Assembly (NCBI GenBank): GCA_035582835.1
Contig: JAYKAV010002788.1
Location: 3,403,049 to 3,467,048 of the forward strand
Reading direction: 5' to 3'
Source: Phoebastria nigripes
Lineage: Eukaryota > Chordata > Aves > Procellariiformes > Diomedeidae
DNA: 64,000 nucleotides
Part shown: positions 30,115 to 38,735 of the stretch, piece by piece
Layout of the letters: every line of letters begins with the position of its first letter
Numbering within the stretch: position 1 is the stretch's first letter
Notes under the pieces: model-generated
Told to the model about the DNA's origin: nothing
Databases searched by the model: none
The model's input: only the letters and a program-made list of their open reading frames with translations
Position numbers and translations under genes: made by a program

Positions 30115-33100
30115 CTACAAAATAAGAAGAGAAGGAAATAAGAAAAGTTAGTAACTTTTTCACATATAAATCATGGGCTTAGTATTTTATGTGCATCACC
30201 CAAAACAGCGTAGCAAACTAAACCTTTTGCGAACAATTAAGTTGAGGAGGAGCCTAGAAATGCACAAATAAAATGGGCCCTGTTCTTTGCTACATAACAG
30301 TAATATCTAAACAAAGCTCATGTAGTGGTTGATCTGTATTTGTTCAAGGAACTGTTTGGACAAAAACAGTTTGGAAAAGAAAAAAAATAATTATTTTAAA
30401 TACCTTTGTTAGTTAACTCGGAATTTGGAAGTTTTGCTGGCTGGGTTTTCTCCTTGGATTTCTTAGAGAAGTTCTCTGGCTCCTTCACTTTCGTGAATGT
30501 ACCTCCACATGTCTCTTGATGCTCAACCCACCAAAAGTCTCGTGCAGAGGGTGCTCTATTCATTGAACGTTTCACAAATCCAAAGTAAGGTTTTCTATTT
30601 CGACAGGGGCCATTGCATCGCCACCAGTGCTGGCGGTACAAATCCACCTCATCATGAAAAGTATGATAGATCTAGGTTTAAAAAAAGGGCGGGGTGGGGG
30701 GGTGGGGGGAAGCAGTCATTCAGAAAGGTTCTAATTTTATATCACTAGCTCTACATTATTTTTAAAATATATTACCATTCCATTCCTTCCATTACTGCTA
30801 TGATTTTTATATTACCAGCTAAAAGAGCTGAACCTGGGTGAAATTTGATCAACATTTAGATACCATTAAAACAAAGCTTTAAAAAATGACAGGATGTATA
30901 GGAATATGTCCTGGCTATCTTGTTTGAACTGCAATAAAATCACTTTAAAAAATCTATCTACAATTTCACCCTAAATGACATGTAAACAATACCAGTATCG
31001 TATTCTCCCTCCAGCTATTATCTTAATCGATCTTATCAGACACATTATTTTAAAATATCATCAACCTATTAGCCTCTACTGATAAAAATCTTAACTAAAA
31101 CAGACTGCTTTTCCTCAAATATTATTCTGAACACGGAGCTATTCTGTCCCTAGTATCATTAAGTTGTTTCAAGTTTACAAAAGTTTAAAGGAAAGTACTT
31201 GCAGAGGGTATACTTGAAAATTATATGACTCTAATAACTCACCACATCTTCCTCAACCTGTTCCCACCATCACCCCCAACAAAATAACTATGGAACTGGC
31301 ATACACTTGGATGAAAATTTGTATTGTTGCTAACTGTGGAGTGTCTAACAAGAACAAGTATATTACTCATACCACACCAGGCATACTAAAAAAACAAATC
31401 AGGAAGAAACCTCTATTAAATTAGGTTAAGTGGATTATGCTTACCGTGACGTTGGCTCCAGTCAAGCGATTAATGCGACGCATGTGTTTGCGGAACTCTG
31501 GTCCATGAGATTCACGATCTTTGTCATTATTAGTAACAAAAAGCAGGGCATGGATCATTTCATGCAACAGTGTCTGAAATTATGCAAATCATCAGCTATT
31601 TACTGAAAAGCATCACATATATTTTCAAAATTAAGCTGGAAGTATTTTACTCCTCTACATTTATCTTGGTACTGATATTATTTTCATGCATTCACATGTT
31701 CAGTCTGGGTCATAAAAACGTAACACTTATTCTACCTGTCAAATCAAGTTACCTCTATTCCCATACCACCAAAACGTGCTGGAGAATATTACTACAATAA
31801 GTGACATTCCAAAAAGGAGAAATAATCCTCAGACTGAAGTCAGATCTTTCAAGAGATCATCCCCCCTACAACCTAAAAAAGAGACACTTGTGAGAACACT
31901 GAAACTCTACAGCATTTCTGTTCATTAAGCAAGTCCGAATGTTAAGCCAACTCAAAGCAGCAGCCCTGACAGAGGCACAAGAAGCAACACAAAGTTATGT
32001 TTACAGTCATATCCTATATACTTATTTTCTGCTGTTGGCCTTTTGACCTAAAAGGTGAGACCACAGCCATTTTCTGATTGTGCTTTCAGTCCATGTTTGT
32101 TTTTAACATTAGAGGATAATTTAGGAGTAAAAAAGTTGGGTTTCTTTATAAAGTCAGTAAAATAAACGAGTGACTTTAGACTCTGAGGAGGAGTTGCCCA
32201 TTTAGAAACATAAAACTGAAAGATTACCATGATATTGCAACACAAGCAACATAAACGTAACAATAAAGCCACCACTATTTACAATCTATAAGTCACTGTA
32301 TATAAGAATCCCACTATGAAATGTAAAATGTTTGTATGGAGTGGGGGGGTGGCACAATACATTTTATGTGCAGATTCACGAGCAATCTTCAAATACCTCA
32401 ACGAGATCCTTCCTNGGTCTTAACTTTAGGAGCGGCTCACTTAGACGAATGGAACACATTCCACCTTTTCCTTCATATCTACACACTCCAGCACAGCTGA
32501 AAGAGACAGAGAAAGAAAAATATGCAAAGCTACTTGTTTCTGTGGTACCTGAATTGAGAATTGGGAATTAAAACGCCGTCCCCTTCCAACACATGCTAGG
32601 TAATTCAGAACATGAAAAAACACTTTTAGTAGTTACTTGAAAAACTCAACATCATTAAGCAAAAAAAAAAAAGCGCACAAGTTCCTTAGAATAAGCTGTG
32701 ACTGAACTAGCAAAAGTGAAACCGTCATTTATTAGATATTTTGCAATCACTTAATTCAAAGCTAGCAATCCTGAAAAAAAAAAGAAAAAAAAAAAAAAAA
32801 ACCACAATGGACTGTTCCCAGCTAATCTGTTTAGGAGGCAGAGAACTGTTTTCATTAGAACTCCTGATGGAGTGAAATACATAAAACAGAGGCTGAAGAT
32901 TCACAGCAGCCAACACCAACTTAATTGCTGGTTGCTGCAACTTCACCCCCCACCCTCCCCCAACTTTTGACTCTTACTGAACCTTCACATATCATCACTT
33001 CTGCGTGCTAATCCAGCAGAAAACACTTCTTTTTTTTTTTGTTGTTACTGAGTTAGTCCTCTACCAGTTCAGTATCCAAATATTTTCAAGTGTGTAAAGA

Positions 33101-34249
33101 GTACTGCAACCAGCAGAGGACAAGAGGGGGCAGGACTCCAGCAGCCAGAAATTGCATCAGCTGATTCTGCTGCAGAACTGCAGCCTGCACTTCAAAGCTT
33201 TTTTTTTTTTTTAATCTCGGATCTCCTGTATCTTCCCCCTCCTATTCTAAGTCTTGTTAATATACTGTTATCACTTCAAATTTGCCTTTCTGCCATGCTG
33301 TAAAACTATCATAAAAACTGAGAACAAGAAAAATGACAGCAACGCAAGTATGTTCGTTTAAGTTTCGACACACACAGTTTAAGACCAAGTTATTTATTCC
33401 ACTTTAACATCTCTCCAGTTTTGCCTGCACCACGGGAAAAGCCATTTATGGCTGCCAAGGACGACAAATGAAGGACAAAACAGATAATGACAGTGACCAA
33501 CCCACATCCTGGGGTACGAACTATGTCAGAAAAGCAGGACATTCAAGTATCTGGAAGAGAAGCTGTGGCACTAGTACATCGTGCCTANGAAGCCACAGGT
33601 AGGAGCAGCATACAGCGACAAGTGACAGCTTCTCCCCCCCCCAAAGCCCACAGCTGTATGATGAGAAGAGCCGTTCCTTATTTGACGGGTCACAGCCTCT
33701 TCCGACAGCTCTGACACAGCACCAGCACGCCGCTGGGGCCGTTCAGAGGCACGGCAGCTTCTGAGACCCGAGGGCGGTGAACGCCATCCGGCAGCGCTGC
33801 TCGAGAAGGGCCGGCTTCCCCCGCCGCCTTCCCGCTCCAGGCGAGCCCCTCCGCACCCCGGCTCCCCGCCCGAGCCGGGCGATACCTGGCGGGAGGCCGC
33901 TCCCCGCCGCGCCCGGCCCCAGAGCCCCGGCCCCCTCCCCACGCAGGGCTGCCCTGCGAGCCGACCCAGCGCACCCCCTCTCCCCGGTGGCGTACAGGGT
34001 CATGCGTGGGCTCCACGACACCTCGACAGCCGCCAGGCGCCCCCAGAAGAGCGCCTCGTTGAACTGCACGAAGAGGCCGTGCACGTCGGGGCTGGGGTCC
34101 AGCAGCTCCCAGGCCTCGTCCACCACCGACAGCGGGCGGAGAGGCGAGGAGTCCGGCGAGGCCTCAGGGCACGCTGCCGCGGCCTCCTCCTTATCCTCCG
34201 CCTCCCACAGCTCCTGGAGCTGTAGCGCCAGCACGAAGTCCTCCTCCAT
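29378..34249 (-). CDS. SPRTN: SPRTN (Spartan), DNA-protein crosslink protease
   Basis: Five exons (34249-33996, 32496-32397, 31573-31445, 30671-30404, 30114-29378) encode a complete 495-residue Spartan (human 489). Spartan is a DNA-dependent metalloprotease that removes DNA-protein crosslinks at replication forks and recruits p97/VCP. The SprT domain carries HEMIH (residues 122-126, catalytic Glu123) and the third zinc ligand His141, with the same 19-residue spacing as human H111/H130. The SHP box for p97 is FSGKGYQLG (264-272). The C-terminal UBZ4 finger uses C474, C477, H489 and C493. The expected PCNA-binding PIP box is not recognisable as a canonical motif, and the tail after the UBZ ends immediately, unlike human. 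Start ATG 34249-34247 was chosen because MEEDFVLALQLQELW aligns with the human start and its context is strong. Two N bases fall in the coding region (29536, 32415). Confidence 0.96.
30115..30403 (-). other. SPRTN: SPRTN intron 4
   Basis: A 289-bp AT-rich intron with GTATTT donor and TTGTAG acceptor. Nothing else is recognised in it. Confidence 0.9.
30404..30671 (-). CDS. SPRTN: SPRTN coding exon 4
   Basis: 268 bp from IYHTFHDEVDLYRQHWWRCN to NSELTNKG. It includes the Cys-containing HWWRCNGPC and EHQETCGGTF segments that complete the SprT zinc-binding region. The acceptor is AACCTAG, just after a C-rich pyrimidine tract; the donor is AAAG|GTATTT. Confidence 0.95.
30672..31444 (-). other. SPRTN: SPRTN intron 3
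   Basis: A 773-bp intron. Its acceptor side holds a C-rich tract whose complement is a potential G-quadruplex (30687-30709, listed separately). The remainder is AT-rich with no exon. Confidence 0.9.
30687..30709 (+). promoter_or_regulatory. Potential G-quadruplex at the SPRTN exon 4 acceptor
   Basis: The plus strand carries four G runs (3, 4, 7 and 6 G) separated by single bases. On the SPRTN coding strand this is the C-rich polypyrimidine tract ending about 16 bases before exon 4. The G-rich strand is the transcription template. The folding potential is evident, but function is not shown. Confidence 0.6.
31445..31573 (-). CDS. SPRTN: SPRTN coding exon 3 (protease active site)
   Basis: 129 bp, 43 codons, from TLLHEMIHALLFVTNNDKDR to LTGANVT. 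It contains the HExxH zinc-protease motif and the downstream zinc-binding histidine in ESHGPEF. The acceptor is TTTCAG and the donor is ACG|GTAAGC. Confidence 0.96.
31574..32396 (-). other. SPRTN: SPRTN intron 2
   Basis: An 823-bp AT-rich intron with GTATTT donor and TTTCAG acceptor. No additional feature is seen. Confidence 0.9.
32397..32496 (-). CDS. SPRTN: SPRTN coding exon 2
   Basis: 100 bp encoding CAGVCRYEGKGGMCSIRLSE to RKDLVE. The acceptor is TTTCAG and the donor is GAG|GTATTT. N at 32415 is the third base of a proline codon, so the residue is unaffected. Confidence 0.94.
32497..33995 (-). other. SPRTN: SPRTN intron 1
   Basis: A 1499-bp intron. The half nearest exon 1 (above about 33700) is part of the CpG island. 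The rest is AT-rich with A runs at about 32661-32672 and 32774-32801. No exon is supported. Confidence 0.88.
33996..34249 (-). CDS. SPRTN: SPRTN coding exon 1
   Basis: 254 bp from MEEDFVLALQ to PRMT plus two bases of the Leu85 codon. The region SVVDEAWELLDPSPD to LFVQFNEALFWG is typical of the start of the SprT fold. The donor is CT|GTACGC, confirmed because exon 2 restores RMTLCAG in frame. Reading past the donor gives a spurious Gly/Arg-rich frame. Confidence 0.93.
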
Positions 34250-34677
34250 CTCGCGCAGCACCGCCGCGCGGCCACCCTAACGGCCGGACGTGAAAGCGCC
34301 CCGACGGCGCCCCGGGTGCATGCGCACTGCGCCACAAACGCCGCAACGCCACCACCTCGTTCCGACTACGCATGCGCCGAACATCCCGAAGGCCCTCCCC
34401 CCCCTCAGGCGCATGCGCGTGGCGGGATCTGTGCGCGACTCCTCCCCNGCCCCGCCCCGCCCCGCCCCACCCGAGGCCGGCGCTTCCCCAGCGCGGAGGC
34501 TGCTCATCGCTCCGGGCAGTCGCTTTCCGGAGGGGCGCCCGCGCATGCGCGATCGGCGCGGCGATGCTGGCGCAGGCGGCGTACGTACCGCTGTGCGCAG
34601 GCGCAGCGGCGGTCTCCCCGGCGGCGGCAGCGGCGGCAGGGCGGGCGCCCGGCAGCGGGGCGGCTGGAGGGGCGGCG
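34250..34677. promoter_or_regulatory. SPRTN-EXOC8 bidirectional promoter with NRF1-like sites
   Basis: 428 bp separate the two divergent start codons. The interval holds a full NRF1-type palindrome, CGCGCATGCGCG (34540-34551), and related GCATGCGC motifs at about 34316-34327, 34368-34378 and 34409-34418. A reiterated GC-box, CCCCGCCCCGCCCC, lies at about 34449-34470. There is no TATA box, as expected for housekeeping bidirectional promoters. Transcription start sites are not determined. Confidence 0.8.
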
Positions 34678-36189
34678 ATGGCGCTGTCGCTGGGCGAAGG
34701 CGGCGGGAGCAGGCTGCGGCGGCAGCTGGAGTCGGGGGGCTTCGCGGCGGGGGAGTACGTGAAGCAGCTGTCGCAGCAGTCGGACGGGGACCGGGACCTG
34801 CAGGAGCACCGGCAGCGCATCCAGGCGCTGAGCGAGGAGACGGCCCAGAGCCTGAAGCGCAACGTCTACCAGAATTACCGGCAGTTCATTGAGACGGCGC
34901 GGGAGATCAGCTACCTGGAGAGCGAGATGTACCAGCTCAGCCACATCCTCACCGAGCAGAAGGGCATCATGGAGGCCGTCACCCAGGCCCTGCTCCTCCA
35001 GGCCGACCGCGACGACCCCGCCCTGGGTGCCCGCCGTGCCGCCGCTGCCGACCCCTTCCTGCCGCTGTCGGCCAAGGAGGCTGCGGCCAGTGAGGAGGGG
35101 CGGCAGCGCACGCTCACCACCCTCCTGGAGAAGGTGGAGGGCTGCCGCGACCTCCTGCCTGAGAGCCCCGGCAAGTACCTGGTCTACAACGGCGACCTGG
35201 TGGAGTACGATGCCGACCACATGGCGCAGATCCAGCGGGTGCACGCCTTCCTCATGAACGACTGCCTGCTCGTGGCCACCGCCCTGCCCAACCGCCGTGG
35301 TGCCTACCGCTACGATGCCCTCTACCCCCTCGACGGGCTGGCTGTGGTCAACGTCAAGGACAACCCGCCCATGAAGGACATGTTCAAGCTGCTCATGTTC
35401 CCCGAGAGCCGCATCTTCCAGGCTGAGAACGCCAAGATCAAGAAGGAGTGGCTGGAGGTGCTGGAGGAGACCAAGCGCAACCGGGCCCTCAGCGAGAAGC
35501 GACGCCTGGAGCAGGAGGCCCTGCCCCGGCCTGTCCCAACACCCCCCGAATCCACGAACCCCTTCGAGGAGGAGGAGGAGGAGGAGGAGCCCTCTGCTGA
35601 GGAGGAGGTGGTCGACCTCTCACTTGAGTGGATCCAGGAGCTGCCAGAGGACTTGGACGTCTGCATTGCTCAGCGGGACTTCGAGGGGGCAGTGGACCTC
35701 TTGGATAAACTCAACGAGTACCTGGGGGACAAGCCCATGAGCCAGCCTGTGAAGGAGCTGCGGGCCAAGGTGGATGAGCGGGTCCGGCAGCTTACGGACG
35801 TGCTGGTGTTTGAGCTGTCTCCAGACCGCTCGCTGCGAGGAGGGCCACGGGCCACCCGCCGAGCCGTGTCCCAGCTCATTCGCTTGGGCCAGTCCACCAA
35901 GGCGTGTGAGCTCTTCCTGAAGAACCGGGCGGCCGCGGTGCAGACAGCCATCCGACAGCTGCGCATCGAGGGCGCCACGCTGCTCTACATCCACAAGCTC
36001 TGCCACGTCTTCTTCACCACCCTTCTAGAGACGGCGAGAGAGTTTGAGACAGACTTCGCTGGTAACAACGGCTGCTACTCTGCCTTCGTTGTCTGGGCCC
36101 GCTCTTCCATGAGGATGTTTGTAGATGCCTTCAGTAAACAAGTATTTGATAGTAAAGAGAGCTTGTCGACTGCAGCAGAGTGCGTCAAG
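34678..36189 (+). CDS. EXOC8: EXOC8 coding exon 1
   Basis: 1512 bp, 504 codons, ending STAAECVK. The donor is AAG|GTAAGA. Third codon positions are almost all G or C over most of the exon, in line with the CpG island. Reading on past the donor adds only VRGSKEGGET and a stop, so intron retention would remove the last 202 residues. Confidence 0.96.
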
Positions 36190-37468
36190 GTAAGAGGGTC
36201 CAAAGAGGGTGGTGAGACATAATGGCCAAAACAAAGGCTGCAAAGCTTGTAAATCTTCTTTTCTAACCCTAGGTTAGTTGTTGACTCTTGAGAGTGGATT
36301 TCCGGAGAGGTTTCCTGCATTGAAGGGTTAATATTCATTTGGGGTTGGTTTGGTTTTTTTCAGTTTAACAGAGGAAAGCATTAAGATGAAAATACACAGC
36401 AAGAAAAACCCTGCCTTTATCAGAAATGCAAAATGTGTTTATTCTTAATTTGCCTTTAACCAGTAGGAGGTCCTAAAATTTACATAAACTACATCTGAGT
36501 GATGAGTATTTTGAAGACTTTTTGTTTATTTTCCAAGCCTGTCCTGGACTACAGTTCCATAATTTTTTGCAAGACTTAACTTTCTCAGGTTATGGTTTCT
36601 TTCAGCTGCTAATGGGGGGAGGGGGAGGCGGGGAAGTGTGTCTGTGGGTGTTATAATGTAATTGTCCAGAGTATTTTTGAGAGGCAGGGTTTATCTTTCA
36701 GTTATTAATTTCTCATTAATAAGGAATTTCTTAAAGGAGGCGAAATAAGTGAAGTGTGACTAATGCTTCCCTGTTTTCTGAGAATGATTTGGTAAACATG
36801 TAAGATGTAAAGGGGGCCTGCACACTACTAACACCCTTCGCTTTTTATTAATACCCAAGGTAGCTAAAGAGCACTGCAAGCAGCTTAGCGAGATTGGACT
36901 GGATCTCACCTTCATCATTCATGCCCTTCTGGTAAAGGATATCAAAGGTGCTTTACAGAGCTACAAGGATATCATTATCGAGGCTACCAAGCACCGCAAC
37001 TCTGAGGAGATGTGGAGAAGGATGAACCTAATGACTCCAGAGGCGCTGGGGAAACTCAGGGAGGAGATGAGGAGCTGCGGGGTAGGCAATTTTGACCAAT
37101 ACACGGGTGATGACTGCTGGGTCAACCTTAGCTATACTGTGGTAGCTTTCACTAAGCAGACTATGGCCTTCTTGGAGGAAGCGTTAAAGCTTTACTTTCC
37201 AGAGCTGCATATGGTTCTTCTGGAGAGTCTTGTAGAAATCATCCTGGTGGCTGTCCAGCATGTTGATTACAGTTTACGGTGTGAACAGGACCCTGAGAAG
37301 AAAGCATTCATTAGGCAGAATGCATCCTTCCTGTATGAAACTGTCCTTCCTGTTGTGGAAAAAAGATTTGAGGAAGGAGTTGGAAAGCCAGCCAAGCAGC
37401 TACAGGATCTGAGAAATGCTTCAAGATTGATGCGTGTAAATCCGGAAAGTACCACCTCTGTGGTGTGA
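34678..37468 (+). CDS. EXOC8: EXOC8 (Exo84), exocyst complex subunit
   Basis: Two exons (34678-36189 and 36860-37468) encode 706 residues of Exo84 (human 725). Exo84 is a subunit of the octameric exocyst that tethers secretory vesicles at the plasma membrane; its PH-domain region is the RalA-binding part. Visible in order: the N-terminal Vps51/Exo84 helical region with KQLSQQSDGDRDLQEHRQRI (about 10-100), a PH domain beginning KYLVYNGDLVEYDAD (about 166-266), an acidic linker with eight consecutive Glu (297-304), and the Exo84 C-terminal helical domain from DLSLEWIQELPEDLDVCIAQ (313) to the conserved end VNPESTTSVV. Start ATG 34678 gives MALSLGEGGGSRLRRQLESG, matching the human start. An in-frame ATG at 34564 would add 38 low-complexity residues and is judged unlikely. 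The intron is unusual and is discussed in the findings. Confidence 0.97.
36190..36859 (+). other. EXOC8: EXOC8 intron
   Basis: A 670-bp phase-0 intron with GTAAGA donor and a T-rich tract then ACCCAAG acceptor. Removal joins STAAECVK to VAKEHCKQ, the contiguous human protein sequence. It contains a G-rich segment at about 36614-36637. AT-rich sequence fills the rest. Confidence 0.92.
36860..37468 (+). CDS. EXOC8: EXOC8 coding exon 2 with stop codon
   Basis: 609 bp encoding 202 residues from VAKEHCKQLSEIGLDLTFII to NPESTTSVV, with TGA at 37466-37468. It is nearly identical to the mammalian C-terminal domain. Codon use is much less GC-biased than exon 1. Confidence 0.97.
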   Translation, partial: VAKEHCKQLSEIGLDLTFIIHALLVKDIKGALQSYKDIIIEATKHRNSEEMWRRMNLMTPEALGKLREEMRSCGVGNFDQYTGDDCWVNLSYTVVAFTKQTMAFLEEALKLYFPELHMVLLESLVEIILVAVQHVDYSLRCEQDPEKKAFIRQNASFLYETVLPVVEKRFEEGVGKPAKQLQDLRNASRLMRVNPESTTSVV

Positions 37469-38735
37469 AGTGACCTAACTGTTCTTATAAACAGAGTGTG
37501 AAAGCACTTACTGAAAATGTTGTATATTGAATATATGAACTAAATGGTTTTTCTGAGTCCCTGAAAAATGCAGAAGTCTAACTGCTGCATTCTAGAAGCT
37601 GAAGACTTACAGTCAAAGCCTGCAAGGATGCAATGCTTTTCTTGGTGCATGGCAGGTAGGGGAGCAAGAAGTAAGGCCGAGGTCACATGTCCTTGGACAG
37701 CATATCCTGTAAGAATGGCTTGTGTAGTGTAAGTGGCTTGGGAAATACTATAATATACAATTTTTGGCCAAATGTTTGTGGAAGTCTTAAATATACATAC
37801 ACCATATGGCAGGAAAAGATCACTTCTCATCACGTCACTGTAGGAATTCTTTTTTAAGGCAGTGTTCTGGTAGGAGGGGAAGTGCTGAAACGCTCCCAGG
37901 GTGTGGTATTCGGTGAGGCACGTCCACCATCCAGCACGTGACTCAGCACTGCAGATAAACAACATGGATTTGCACAGTCTGATTTGTTTGGTAGCACTAC
38001 AGACTCTTCAGTTTCTCCAACATTCAAATTCTCTTCATTCATTTCAGAGGCAGATCTAAATTAAAAATCATTTTTATATAGGTTTTTTGTTTGGGTGAAG
38101 GGGCTTCTTCTATTTAATAAGCTGGCCTGTCGGCTTAAATTACAGCTCTCTGAAAACAAACCTTCTGCTGTCAGAAACATTTGTTGCCTTCAGAGAAGAA
38201 GTGAGAATAACTTTCTTCCCTTCCCCTTTGTGTTCCTCTTCCTTGTTTTCTCATGGACTTCATTGGAGTCAAGTCCATTTGATGAAGTATGCACTCTTGC
38301 TTGAGGTGCTGTCATAAATGCATTGTGGGCCATTACCTACTGGTAGAAACAATAGTGAAGAGGCATAAATGCTCGAGATGTGCAGGGCAGGGAGAGGGTC
38401 TGAAGGTACTGTTTCGTTTGGAAGAAACAGAATGCTAGTTTTGCTGTACAGAAGCAGCACAAGATGAAGAGACTGGGTGTGAGGCTTTTTGTAAATGATG
38501 CGATCTTCAAAATACACACTCTGTCTCTCCTGCAAATATTAGTATCGTTTCCTGTAATACAGCAATAACCAAGAAGAACTGTCTTTTTTGCAGAAAACAC
38601 AAGGACTGTATTTGGTTGGGAACTCTAATGTAGATGGGGGAAGTTTATGCAAATGCTTGTTTGTTTGGGTTGAAGGTGATGTCTATCTTGTTCAATATGT
38701 GTCTCTGAAAATAAAATAAGCCAAGTCTTGTATAA
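37469..38735 (+). other. EXOC8: EXOC8 3'UTR (end estimated)
   Basis: Non-coding DNA following the stop, up to just after an AATAAA at 38710-38715. A longer form is possible because another AATAAA lies at about 40157-40162. Confidence 0.55.
38710..38715 (+). terminator. EXOC8: Candidate EXOC8 polyadenylation signal (AATAAA)
   Basis: A canonical hexamer about 1.24 kb after the stop. A T/G-bearing stretch (GTCTTGTATAAAGG) follows. Not confirmed by transcripts. Confidence 0.5.

Larger units (their letters stand above)
33700..35950. promoter_or_regulatory. CpG island over the SPRTN/EXOC8 promoter and first exons
   Basis: Very high GC and CpG density extends from SPRTN intron 1 through the bidirectional promoter and most of EXOC8 exon 1, easing off near 36000. 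This is typical of a broadly expressed bidirectional promoter. The edges are judged by eye. Confidence 0.85.

Noticed and set aside
29536..32415. N bases in SPRTN coding exons as possible gene-breaking defects
   Set aside because: Both are single ambiguous bases that keep the frame; one is at a silent proline third position and neither creates a stop.
33777..34280. Plus-strand 167-codon frame opposite SPRTN exon 1
   Set aside because: Arg/Pro/Ser-rich shadow of the CpG island; the minus strand encodes conserved Spartan residues.
34504..35244. Long reverse-strand open frame (246 codons) opposite EXOC8 exon 1
   Set aside because: It is an antisense shadow of very GC-rich coding sequence; its Leu/Arg/Ala-rich translation has no domain, and the plus strand encodes conserved Exo84.
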